A stretch of DNA of 7,185 nucleotides from NCBI GenBank assembly GCA_030627155.1, contig DAOUSP010000058.1, forward strand, positions 1-7,185, given 5' to 3'. The notes beneath the pieces are model-generated. The model had not been told where the DNA came from. It saw only the letters and a program-made list of their open reading frames with translations, and ran no database searches. Source of the stretch: Candidatus Aminicenantota bacterium. GTDB taxonomy: Bacteria; Acidobacteriota; Aminicenantia; Aminicenantales; Aminicenantaceae. A program made the translations under genes and the position numbers. Positions 1-5,680 of this stretch are shown here, piece by piece; within the stretch, counting starts at the first letter, position 1; every line of letters starts with the position of its first letter.

Positions 1-183
1 GAAAGAAGGAAGTTCGCACCTTATGGCCTTCATGGAGGAGAAAGAGGAAAAAAGGGCAGTAATCTTCTCCTAAGCAAAGGTAAATTGAGGCGCCTTAATT
101 CCAAGGTCAACATAAAAGCTCAACCTAATGATGTGCTACGCATAGAAACTCCTGGAGGCGGAGGATATGGCGCCAAGAAATAA
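1..183 (+). CDS. Hydantoinase B / oxoprolinase family protein, C-terminal fragment
   Basis: This is the last 60 codons of a gene that begins before the window; it reads in frame from base 1 to TAA at 181-183. The fragment starts ERRKFAPYGLHGGERGKKG and ends with ETPGGGGYGAKK. Both are hallmark stretches of the HyuB / 5-oxoprolinase B-domain family, where the glycine-rich TPGGGGYG lies near the C-terminus. Members work with a HyuA-type subunit and use ATP to open a hydantoin or 5-oxoproline ring, or act as acetone/acetophenone carboxylase-like subunits. The fragment does not show which substrate applies here. The stop lies 17 nt inside the next gene, so the two are translationally linked. A hyuA-like gene immediately upstream is expected but lies outside the window. 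Family assignment is confident; the reaction is not. Confidence 0.88.
   Translation, partial: ERRKFAPYGLHGGERGKKGSNLLLSKGKLRRLNSKVNIKAQPNDVLRIETPGGGGYGAKK
154..164 (+). promoter_or_regulatory. Shine-Dalgarno of the Nramp-like gene, embedded in the upstream coding sequence
   Basis: Two GGAGG copies (154-158 and 160-164) precede the ATG at 167 by 8 and 2 nt. The first is ideally placed. Both are formed by the glycine codons of the TPGGGGYG motif of the upstream protein, so a conserved protein motif also serves as the ribosome site of the next gene. Confidence 0.75.
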
Positions 184-1375
184 AAAATTCTCTTTTGGAC
201 CAGGTTTTCTTGTAACAGCTGCTTTCATAGGGCCGGGAACTGTAACAACATGTTCTTTAGCAGGGGCAAAATTCGGATATTCATTGATTTATGTAATGCT
301 TTTCGCCACTCTCACTACAATTATCCTTCAGGAAATGGCTGGAAGGTTAAGTTTAAGCACAGGGCTTGATTTTGCAGAAGCATTAAGAACCTATACCCAT
401 AACCAACTCATAAAGCTCATTTTCATTATTCTTATCTTATCCTCAATAACTTTTGGCTGCGCTGCATATGAGGCTGGAAACATCGTTGGAGGTGCACTTG
501 GACTGGAAATGGTCTCTTCTATTCCACGAAAATTCTGGGTGCTCTTGATTTCGTGCTCCGCAATCTTTGTTTTGAGTAAAAGACAGTATAAACTCGTAGA
601 AAAAATTTTAATTTCCCTTGTTTTTTTAATGAGCATAAGCTTCCTTGCTACATTAATCCTTATAAAACCGGATATATCTCAGATTTTCAAAGGACTTCTC
701 CCCTCTCTACCAAAAAACTCATTTTCGATTATCCTGGCTCTTGTTGGAACAACAGTCGTTCCATACAATCTTTTCCTTCACTCTGCAGCAGTAAAAGAAA
801 AATGGCACAAAAAGCGACACTTGAAGGACGTTAGAAAGGACCTTTTTATTTCTGTTGGAATAGGGGGATTGATTTCCGCTTCGATTATCGTTACTTCTGC
901 TGTTGCCTTTTATGAAAAAGGTATTCTCCTTGAGAAAGGTGTTCAAATGGCTTTTCAGATGAAGCCTTTATTGGGTTCCTTCACCAATTTTCTCTTCGGC
1001 TTAGGGTTCTTTGCCGCAGGGATGAGCTCTGCGATAACAGCTCCATACGCAGCTGCGTTTGCTTCATCAGGAATATTAGGATGGAAAGGAGGCCAGGGCG
1101 GAAAAGAATTCCGAGCTGTTTGGCTATGTGTTATTCTCACTGGATTGATTGTATCCCTCTTTGATCTTAATGCTATTGCTGTTATTATTTTTGCTCAAAT
1201 GGCTAACGGATTTATACTGCCTATTGCTTCGATTTCTCTTCTTTGGATGTTGAATAATCACCAAAAAATTGGAAATATGACTAACTCTCTTAAACAGAAT
1301 ATTCTTGGTGGAATCGTCATCCTAATAGTGACTCTATTAGGAGTTTGGAATGTGGCAAAGCTTTTTCTTCAATAA
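167..1375 (+). CDS. Nramp-family transporter lacking the canonical metal-binding motifs
   Basis: A 402-residue, strongly hydrophobic protein with about 11 predicted membrane segments, placing it in the cytoplasmic membrane. Nramp-family landmarks are present: the TM1 stretch FIGPGTVTT (residues 20-28), AGNIVGGALGLEM in TM3 (103-115), VPYNLFLHS in TM6 (198-206) and AGMSSAITAPYAAAF (284-298). In true Mn/Fe Nramps TM1 carries DPGN and TM6 carries MPHN; the Asp, Asn and Met bind the metal. Here they are GPGT (22-25) and VPYN (198-201 with Val198 in the Met position), so all three metal ligands are gone. Automated annotation would likely call this a divalent metal transporter, but it probably moves something else. 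It overlaps the hydantoinase B gene by 17 nt, which suggests a cyclic amide, amino acid or related organic substrate. The ATG is chosen because of the GGAGG 8 nt upstream. Family is secure; substrate is inference. Confidence 0.9.
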   Translation: MAPRNKKFSFGPGFLVTAAFIGPGTVTTCSLAGAKFGYSLIYVMLFATLTTIILQEMAGRLSLSTGLDFAEALRTYTHNQLIKLIFIILILSSITFGCAAYEAGNIVGGALGLEMVSSIPRKFWVLLISCSAIFVLSKRQYKLVEKILISLVFLMSISFLATLILIKPDISQIFKGLLPSLPKNSFSIILALVGTTVVPYNLFLHSAAVKEKWHKKRHLKDVRKDLFISVGIGGLISASIIVTSAVAFYEKGILLEKGVQMAFQMKPLLGSFTNFLFGLGFFAAGMSSAITAPYAAAFASSGILGWKGGQGGKEFRAVWLCVILTGLIVSLFDLNAIAVIIFAQMANGFILPIASISLLWMLNNHQKIGNMTNSLKQNILGGIVILIVTLLGVWNVAKLFLQ

Positions 1376-1434
1376 AATGATGTGCTTCCCTCGCCTTAAG
1401 AAAGCATGTGTGGATCTGCCTGTAGATGAAGAAC

Positions 1435-1881
1435 CTATGTGATTAATGTCCTCTTGTCGTCTTTAACAACATTTAAGACAACATGAGTTATTACCCTTTC
1501 TACATAAGGCAAAGAAATCTGATTTTTTAAAAAATCATCAAGCTCATGCCGGTTTTTAAAATGACATATAAGAATACAATCCCAATCTCCTGTAATATCA
1601 TAGATAGCTCTAACCTGCGGGAACTTTGTCAGTTCCTGTTCGACTTCCATGAGTTTTCCATGGTTTATTCTTATGGCAATGATTGCAAATTGAGTATAGC
1701 CAAGGAGCTCTTCATCTATGATAGGAATATACCCTTTTAGAACTCCCCTCTTTTCAAGTTTCTTTACATTATTGTAAATAGCAGTTGTTGAAGTTCCGAC
1801 TTCCTTGGCTACCTGACGGAAGCTTTTCCTTGCATTTTGGTTTAACGAATTTAATATTTTTTTTTCTAACTCACTTACCAC
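1435..1881 (-). CDS. Lrp/AsnC-family transcriptional regulator
   Basis: A 148-residue DNA-binding regulator of the feast/famine family, which usually senses an amino acid and forms dimers to octamers. An N-terminal winged helix-turn-helix (about residues 5-51, including SFRQVAKEVGTSTTAIYNNVKKL) is followed by an RAM ligand-binding domain (about 65-145) with the typical ITGDWDCIL turn (96-104), close to the TGxYD consensus. The start is taken as GTG at 1881 because GGAGG lies 5 nt upstream, and the protein then begins at the normal family position (VVSELEKKIL). The frame is open further up to an ATG at 1893 and a TTG at 1959, but those have no good ribosome site and add a non-conserved hydrophobic leader. 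It is divergent from the permease operon, the classic layout for a local regulator of amino acid transport and breakdown. The inducer is probably the permease substrate or a pathway intermediate (inference). Confidence 0.9.
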   Translation of the reverse strand: MVSELEKKILNSLNQNARKSFRQVAKEVGTSTTAIYNNVKKLEKRGVLKGYIPIIDEELLGYTQFAIIAIRINHGKLMEVEQELTKFPQVRAIYDITGDWDCILICHFKNRHELDDFLKNQISLPYVERVITHVVLNVVKDDKRTLIT

Positions 1882-1886
1882 TAAAT

Positions 1887-1891
1887 CCTCC
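1887..1891 (-). promoter_or_regulatory. Shine-Dalgarno that decides the GTG start of the Lrp-family regulator
   Basis: On the minus strand GGAGG (1891 down to 1887) is followed by ATTTA and then GTG at 1881. It is the only strong ribosome site near the 5' end of this gene. It overlaps the alternative ATG at 1893, which argues against that ATG being used. Confidence 0.65.
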
Positions 1892-2092
1892 ATTTTATTT
1901 TTATATATACCTAATTCTTCGAAAAAAGACAACAACAAAATCAAATACAATTTTAACAATTTTTGATATTTTTTGTGTTTAAATTATAGTTTATTGCTGT
2001 ATGAGATGAATGTGTTTCTAGATTTAAAAGAAAGAAAATCATTATAATATTGATATTTGTTTTATTTATTTTAAATTCAAATCTCTTTTTTA

Positions 2093-2122
2093 TTGACATA
2101 TTATAAGTATATTGTGTATTTT
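2093..2122 (+). promoter_or_regulatory. Candidate sigma-A promoter P1 for the permease operon
   Basis: A perfect -35 TTGACA (2093-2098) is followed after 18 bp by TATTTT (2117-2122) as a weak -10. If used, the transcript would start near 2130 and leave a leader of roughly 70 nt before the ATG at 2198. The -10 is poor, so this is one of two options. Confidence 0.4.
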
Positions 2123-2140
2123 AAAATTTAATTAATATGT

Positions 2141-2169
2141 TTTCAAAGTTTTTCTAATTATCTTATAAT
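2141..2169 (+). promoter_or_regulatory. Candidate sigma-A promoter P2 for the permease operon
   Basis: An exact -10 TATAAT (2164-2169) has TTTCAA (2141-2146) 17 bp upstream, only a half match to TTGACA. The start of transcription would be near 2176, inside the TGCCAATTGGCA palindrome and about 22 nt before the ATG at 2198. A weak -35 is common at activator-dependent promoters. Confidence 0.4.
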
Positions 2170-2173
2170 TTTA

Positions 2174-2185
2174 TGCCAATTGGCA
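2174..2185. promoter_or_regulatory. Perfect 12-bp palindrome TGCCAATTGGCA, candidate operator
   Basis: TGCCAATTGGCA reads the same on both strands and stands out as a GC-containing block in very AT-rich DNA. It lies directly downstream of the TATAAT at 2164-2169, where a repressor would cover the start of transcription. GGCAA from its right arm recurs at 2193-2197. With no loop it cannot form a simple RNA hairpin, so a DNA-binding dimer is the better reading. Which protein binds is unknown. Confidence 0.4.
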
Positions 2186-2197
2186 AGAATTCGGCAA

Positions 2198-3628
2198 ATG
2201 GCTTTAATTAATAATTCCCATTCAAATAAATCCGGCAAAAACGGTTTAATTCGTCAACTCGGTTTATTCGATTCAACCATGGTGATGGTTGGAATCGTTA
2301 TAGGCTCCGGGATTTTTCTAACAACCGGAATCATGGCTAAAACCATCCCTTCTGCCAGTTTGATTCTATTGGCCTGGGCAGTTGGTGGACTATTAACATT
2401 AGCAGGAGCCCTCACCTATGCAGAGCTCGGAGCATCAATGCCTGAAGCCGGAGGACAATATGTCTATTTAAGAGAAGCCTACGGCCCGCTTGCCGGCTTC
2501 TTATTTGGATGGATTTTGTTTCTTGTGTACATGACAGGAGGAATTGCCGTACTTGCATTAGCTTTTGCCGAATATTTCGGCTATTTCTTTCCATCCATGT
2601 CGACCAGTAAAATTTTCTTTCAAACATCTATAAACATCTTTAATCATCCTGTTCATTATTCGCTCTCAATGGGAAATTTGGTAGGAATTTTTGTGATCTT
2701 TCTGTTATCTGCATTTAATTATATTGGCGTCGGTTTTGGGAAATTTATCCAGAATTTTTTCACTATCCTTAAAATCGGAATTATCTTGTCCATCATTTTT
2801 TTAGGATTTACATTCGGAAAAGGGACCGCTATTAATTTTTCCTTAAATCCTGAAGGACTGCGCCTCGGGCAAATGATAATTGGTTTTGGAGTTGCTCTTG
2901 TGGCTGTTTCCTGGGCATTTGACGGTTGGAACAATGTCAATTTCGTCGCCGGCGAGATAAAAAACCCAAAACGCAACCTTCCTCTTGTCCTTATTTTTGG
3001 GACGTTGGGAATAACTGTTCTTTATATTCTTACAAATTATATCTATCTTTATGCCCTCCCAATTTCCGAAATAAAGGGCGTTGTCCGTGTTGCGGAAAAA
3101 GCTACTTCTGCCCTATTTGGAGGTGCAACAGCTTCGCTGATTTCTGCAGCCGTTATAATATCAACGTTTGGTTCTCTGAATGGCTCCATATTAACTGGAT
3201 CTCGCGTGTATTATGCGATGGCTAAAGACAAACTTTTTTTCCGAAGGGCAGCCAAAGTTAATCCTCGTTTCCATACACCGGGTTTTGCTATTATTATACA
3301 AGCTGTGTGGGCTTCTATCCTGACCATCAGTGGAACTTTTGAGCAGATGTTTACTTTTGCAATGTTTGTAGCCATCATGTTTTGGATCATCGCTGCAGCT
3401 TCGGTGTTTACTCTAAGGAAAAAACGGCCGGATATGCCGCGGCCTTATAAAGCATGGGGTTATCCTATTGTCCCTATCATTTTTATCCTGGCATCAGCGG
3501 GAATTCTTATAAATACATTGATAGAAAAGCCAGTTGAATCTTTAGCTGGAATTGTACTTACAGCATTAGGAATTCCTTATTACTATATAACTCGAAGGTC
3601 AAGATTTTCCAAGGCAACAGAGGATTAA
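2198..3628 (+). CDS. APC-superfamily amino acid permease (SLC7/SteT-like)
   Basis: A 476-residue integral membrane protein with about 12 membrane segments. Family marks are the TM1 loop GIVIGSGIF (residues 32-40), the TYAELGASMPEAGGQYVYL stretch (73-91), the TM6 unwound region FDGWNNVNFVAGEIKNP (241-257) and the late RRSRF-type basic tail. RPDMPRPYKAWGYPIVP (410-426) before the last two segments is typical of the LAT/SLC7-like branch that includes the serine/threonine exchanger SteT. It probably brings an amino acid into the cell by exchange or proton symport. The start is uncertain: ATG at 2198 is preferred, but TTG at 2180 in the same frame would add six residues, and neither has a good ribosome site. 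It leads the catabolic gene set and its stop is 21 nt before the dehydratase. Family secure; substrate unknown, plausibly the substrate of the dehydratase. Confidence 0.9.
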   Translation: MALINNSHSNKSGKNGLIRQLGLFDSTMVMVGIVIGSGIFLTTGIMAKTIPSASLILLAWAVGGLLTLAGALTYAELGASMPEAGGQYVYLREAYGPLAGFLFGWILFLVYMTGGIAVLALAFAEYFGYFFPSMSTSKIFFQTSINIFNHPVHYSLSMGNLVGIFVIFLLSAFNYIGVGFGKFIQNFFTILKIGIILSIIFLGFTFGKGTAINFSLNPEGLRLGQMIIGFGVALVAVSWAFDGWNNVNFVAGEIKNPKRNLPLVLIFGTLGITVLYILTNYIYLYALPISEIKGVVRVAEKATSALFGGATASLISAAVIISTFGSLNGSILTGSRVYYAMAKDKLFFRRAAKVNPRFHTPGFAIIIQAVWASILTISGTFEQMFTFAMFVAIMFWIIAAASVFTLRKKRPDMPRPYKAWGYPIVPIIFILASAGILINTLIEKPVESLAGIVLTALGIPYYYITRRSRFSKATED

Positions 3629-3649
3629 GGAGAAAAAGAGAAGATTAAA

Positions 3650-4645
3650 ATGAAAATACAGGATATTTTTGAAAAACAAGCTTTAATAAAGGAAACATTA
3701 GAAGCTGAAGAAAGAATTCGCAAACATATCAGAGAAACGCCCCTTGAATATTCTCCTTACCTCAGCCAACTCGGAAAAAGCAATGTTTTCCTTAAATTGG
3801 AAAACATTCAAATAACTGGGTCTTTTAAATTAAGAGGAGCCACAAACAAGGTCCTCTCCTTAAGCGATGAAGAGATAAGCCGGGGCCTTATCGCTGCCTC
3901 ATCAGGAAATCAAGGAGCTGCGATTGCCTATTTGTTGAATAAATTTGGTTTTATAGGAACTATTTGCCTTCCAGAAAATGCGGAAAAATCCAAAGTAGAA
4001 TCGCTCCTTCTGTATGGAGCTAATTTAAAGTTCTTCGGCACAGATTGTATCCAAACAGAAATATTTGCAAGGAAGGAAGCACAAAGGCATGGAGCCACAC
4101 TTATTCCCCCTTACAATGACCCGAAGATTATTGGAGGACAGGCAACAATTGCCATCGAGCTATTCAGAGAGCTTAAAACGTTTGATGCGGTTTTAGCCCC
4201 TGTTGGAGGCGGAGGATTAATCTCCGGGATTGCTGGATACGTAAAATCTTGTTCTCCAAACGTTAAAATCATGGGGTGCCAGCCAGAAAATTCGCCAGTC
4301 ATGTATGAATCCATCAAAGCCGGCCATATCATCGAAATGGAATCTAAACCTACTCTTTCTGATGGCTCAGCTGGGGGCATCGAAAAGGGCTCTATAACTT
4401 TTAATATCTGCCAAAAGTATGTGGATGACTTTATACTTGTATCCGAAGAAGAAATCAAAAATGCAATCCTTCTCTGCTTAAAAAAACACAATATGCTTAT
4501 TGAGGGAGCAGCCGCGCTATCCATCGCAGCTTATCTTAAAGAAAAGAAACGCTTTAAAAATAAAACCGTTGTGTTAATCATTAGCGGTTCAAAAATCAGT
4601 ATAGATAATCTAAAAACAATATTGTGTAAGAGGGGGAATACATGA
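3650..4645 (+). CDS. PLP-dependent fold-type II dehydratase (threonine dehydratase / EutB / BhcB-like)
   Basis: A 331-residue cytoplasmic enzyme of the serine/threonine dehydratase family. SFKLRGA (58-64) carries the PLP lysine Lys60; SSGNQGAA (84-91) and the phosphate-binding GGGGL (186-190) are intact. The C-terminal ISGSKIS (311-317) keeps the serine expected near the pyridine nitrogen but departs from the usual SGGN. There is no C-terminal ACT regulatory domain, so this is a catabolic-type enzyme rather than biosynthetic IlvA. Relatives act on threonine, serine, 3-hydroxyaspartate (BhcB) or hydroxylated diaminobutyrate derivatives (EutB), all by losing water from a 3-hydroxy amino acid to give an enamine/imine; some are racemases. 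The ATGA overlap with the next gene, an imine-reductase family member, favours the EutB/BhcB-type role. AAGGAG at 3627-3632 is 17 nt from the ATG; AGAG at 3637-3640 is closer. Substrate not determined. Confidence 0.88.
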   Translation: MKIQDIFEKQALIKETLEAEERIRKHIRETPLEYSPYLSQLGKSNVFLKLENIQITGSFKLRGATNKVLSLSDEEISRGLIAASSGNQGAAIAYLLNKFGFIGTICLPENAEKSKVESLLLYGANLKFFGTDCIQTEIFARKEAQRHGATLIPPYNDPKIIGGQATIAIELFRELKTFDAVLAPVGGGGLISGIAGYVKSCSPNVKIMGCQPENSPVMYESIKAGHIIEMESKPTLSDGSAGGIEKGSITFNICQKYVDDFILVSEEEIKNAILLCLKKHNMLIEGAAALSIAAYLKEKKRFKNKTVVLIISGSKISIDNLKTILCKRGNT

Positions 4646-5592
4646 CAAAAATATATAACTTAGACCAAATTAAGGAAGCTCTCAAGAGTCTTAATCCTAT
4701 CCGGGCAATCGAAGAGGGTTTTGTGGCTTATTCCCAGGGAAAAGTGGTTGTACCTCCAGTTGGGGAACTACTTTTTGAGAACCCTCCAGGGGATATGCAC
4801 ATAAAATATGGTTATATAAAAGGCGATGAATGCTATGTGGTTAAAGTTGCATCAGGTTTTTATGAAAACTATAAACTTAACATTCCAAATAACACAGGAC
4901 TCATGTTGGTCTTTAAACAAAAAACAGGAGAATTAGCCAGTATCTTGCTTGACGAAGGTTATCTTACTAACGTGCGAACCGCTGCTGCAGGCGCTGTGGC
5001 TGCCAAATACATGGCACCAAAAAGTATTAACCGGATCGGGATTTTTGGGGCCGGTGTTCAGGGCCGTATGCAGCTTCAATATTTGAAATCCATCACTGAT
5101 TGCAAAGATGTTGTAGTCTGGGGAATCAATAAGGAAGAGCTCGATACTTATAAGGAATACATGGAGGCAGAAGGATACAATATCCAGACAACCCTTGATT
5201 CAAATGAAGTTGCTTCAAATTGCAATCTTATTGTCACTGCAACCCCATCCAAGTCGCCTCTGTTGTATGCTGACCATATCAGGAACGGAACACATATCAC
5301 TGCTATTGGGTCTGATACCCCAGAAAAAAATGAACTTGATCCGATGATTCTTAAAAAAGCTGATATCGTTGTTGCTGACAGTACGGATCAGTGCCAGTCC
5401 AGAGGAGAAATCTACCAAGCACTTAAAGCAGGTGTGTTGTTCAAAGGTGATTATGTCGAGCTTGGACAAGTAATTAGCCACGAAGAATTGCAGCGCCAAT
5501 CTGAAAATCAGATAACGATCGCTGATCTAACAGGAGTGGCCATTCAAGATATCCAAATCTCTATAGCTGTCTATAAGGAATTAAGCTCTTGA
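4642..5592 (+). CDS. Ornithine cyclodeaminase / mu-crystallin family protein, likely imine reductase
   Basis: A 316-residue NAD(P)-dependent enzyme. The Rossmann glycine motif GIFGAGVQG is at 133-141. Substrate-side residues of the family appear conserved: Lys68 in VVKVASGF, Arg112 in LTNVRTAAAGAVAAKYMAP, and Asp225 in AIGSDTPEKNELD, equivalent to the catalytic Asp of ornithine cyclodeaminase (where the motif is nearer GGDCPGKTEL). Members include ornithine cyclodeaminase, alanine dehydrogenase, ketimine reductase, the ectoine-pathway EutC and iminosuccinate reductase BhcD. The MHIKYGY (52-58) and LLDEGYLTNVRT (102-113) stretches look to me more EutC-like than true cyclodeaminase, from memory. 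Its ATG overlaps the dehydratase stop (ATGA), with AGGGGG (4631-4636) as ribosome site, so the two are made together. Most likely it reduces the imine formed by the dehydratase; true cyclodeaminase activity remains possible. Confidence 0.88.
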   Translation: MTKIYNLDQIKEALKSLNPIRAIEEGFVAYSQGKVVVPPVGELLFENPPGDMHIKYGYIKGDECYVVKVASGFYENYKLNIPNNTGLMLVFKQKTGELASILLDEGYLTNVRTAAAGAVAAKYMAPKSINRIGIFGAGVQGRMQLQYLKSITDCKDVVVWGINKEELDTYKEYMEAEGYNIQTTLDSNEVASNCNLIVTATPSKSPLLYADHIRNGTHITAIGSDTPEKNELDPMILKKADIVVADSTDQCQSRGEIYQALKAGVLFKGDYVELGQVISHEELQRQSENQITIADLTGVAIQDIQISIAVYKELSS

Positions 5593-5680
5593 TTAGTTTT
5601 AATCACATATTTCAAAAAACATTAAGGGTTACAAGGACAGCGAGAAAATAAATACGTGAATATAAAAAAAGGAGGGCAGA
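5593..5680 (+). promoter_or_regulatory. Gap before the aminotransferase with strong ribosome binding site
   Basis: An 88-nt gap follows the OCD-family gene. AAAGGAGGG (5668-5676) sits 4-5 nt before the GTG at 5681 and supports that unusual start. A small GATTA/TAATC hairpin at 5591-5604 has no T-run and is too weak to be a terminator, and no convincing promoter is visible. Read-through from the upstream genes is therefore likely. Confidence 0.5.

Larger units (their letters stand above)
1882..2197. promoter_or_regulatory. Divergent control region between regulator and permease operon
   Basis: About 316 bp of very AT-rich DNA with no convincing gene. It must hold the promoters of both divergent units and probably Lrp-family binding sites, which are typically degenerate and AT-rich. 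On the minus strand an exact TATAAT lies at 1988-1983, about 100 nt before the regulator start, but with a poor -35. On the plus strand two candidate promoters are listed separately. No riboswitch or tRNA-like fold was recognised. Confidence 0.6.

Noticed and set aside
1380..1409. Possible hairpin (ATGTGCTT pairing with AAGCATGT) between the convergent transporter and regulator genes
   Set aside because: The stem needs two G-U pairs, the loop is 14 nt, and no T-run follows on either strand, so it is not a credible terminator.
2041..2048. ATTATAAT as an additional promoter -10 on either strand
   Set aside because: It contains TATAAT on both strands, but no acceptable -35 lies at the right distance, and such strings arise easily in this AT-rich stretch.
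2173..2211. Mini frame of 12 codons starting ATG 2173 as a leader peptide
   Set aside because: It has no ribosome site and no run of regulatory codons, and it may begin upstream of or at the transcription start; it is mentioned only as a curiosity of the permease leader.
2926..3225. Open frame of 99 codons on the + strand inside the permease gene
   Set aside because: It overlaps a clearly real permease in another frame, has a cysteine-rich, low-complexity composition and no recognisable domain.
4111..4524. Open frame of 137 codons on the minus strand inside the dehydratase gene
   Set aside because: It is antisense to a well-supported enzyme, has no recognisable domain or ribosome site, and its composition is that of a shadow frame.
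3650..5592. Full ectoine or hydroxyectoine breakdown cluster
   Set aside because: The EutB/EutC-like pair fits, but no ectoine hydrolase, deacetylase or ectoine-type transporter is in the window, so the specific pathway cannot be claimed.
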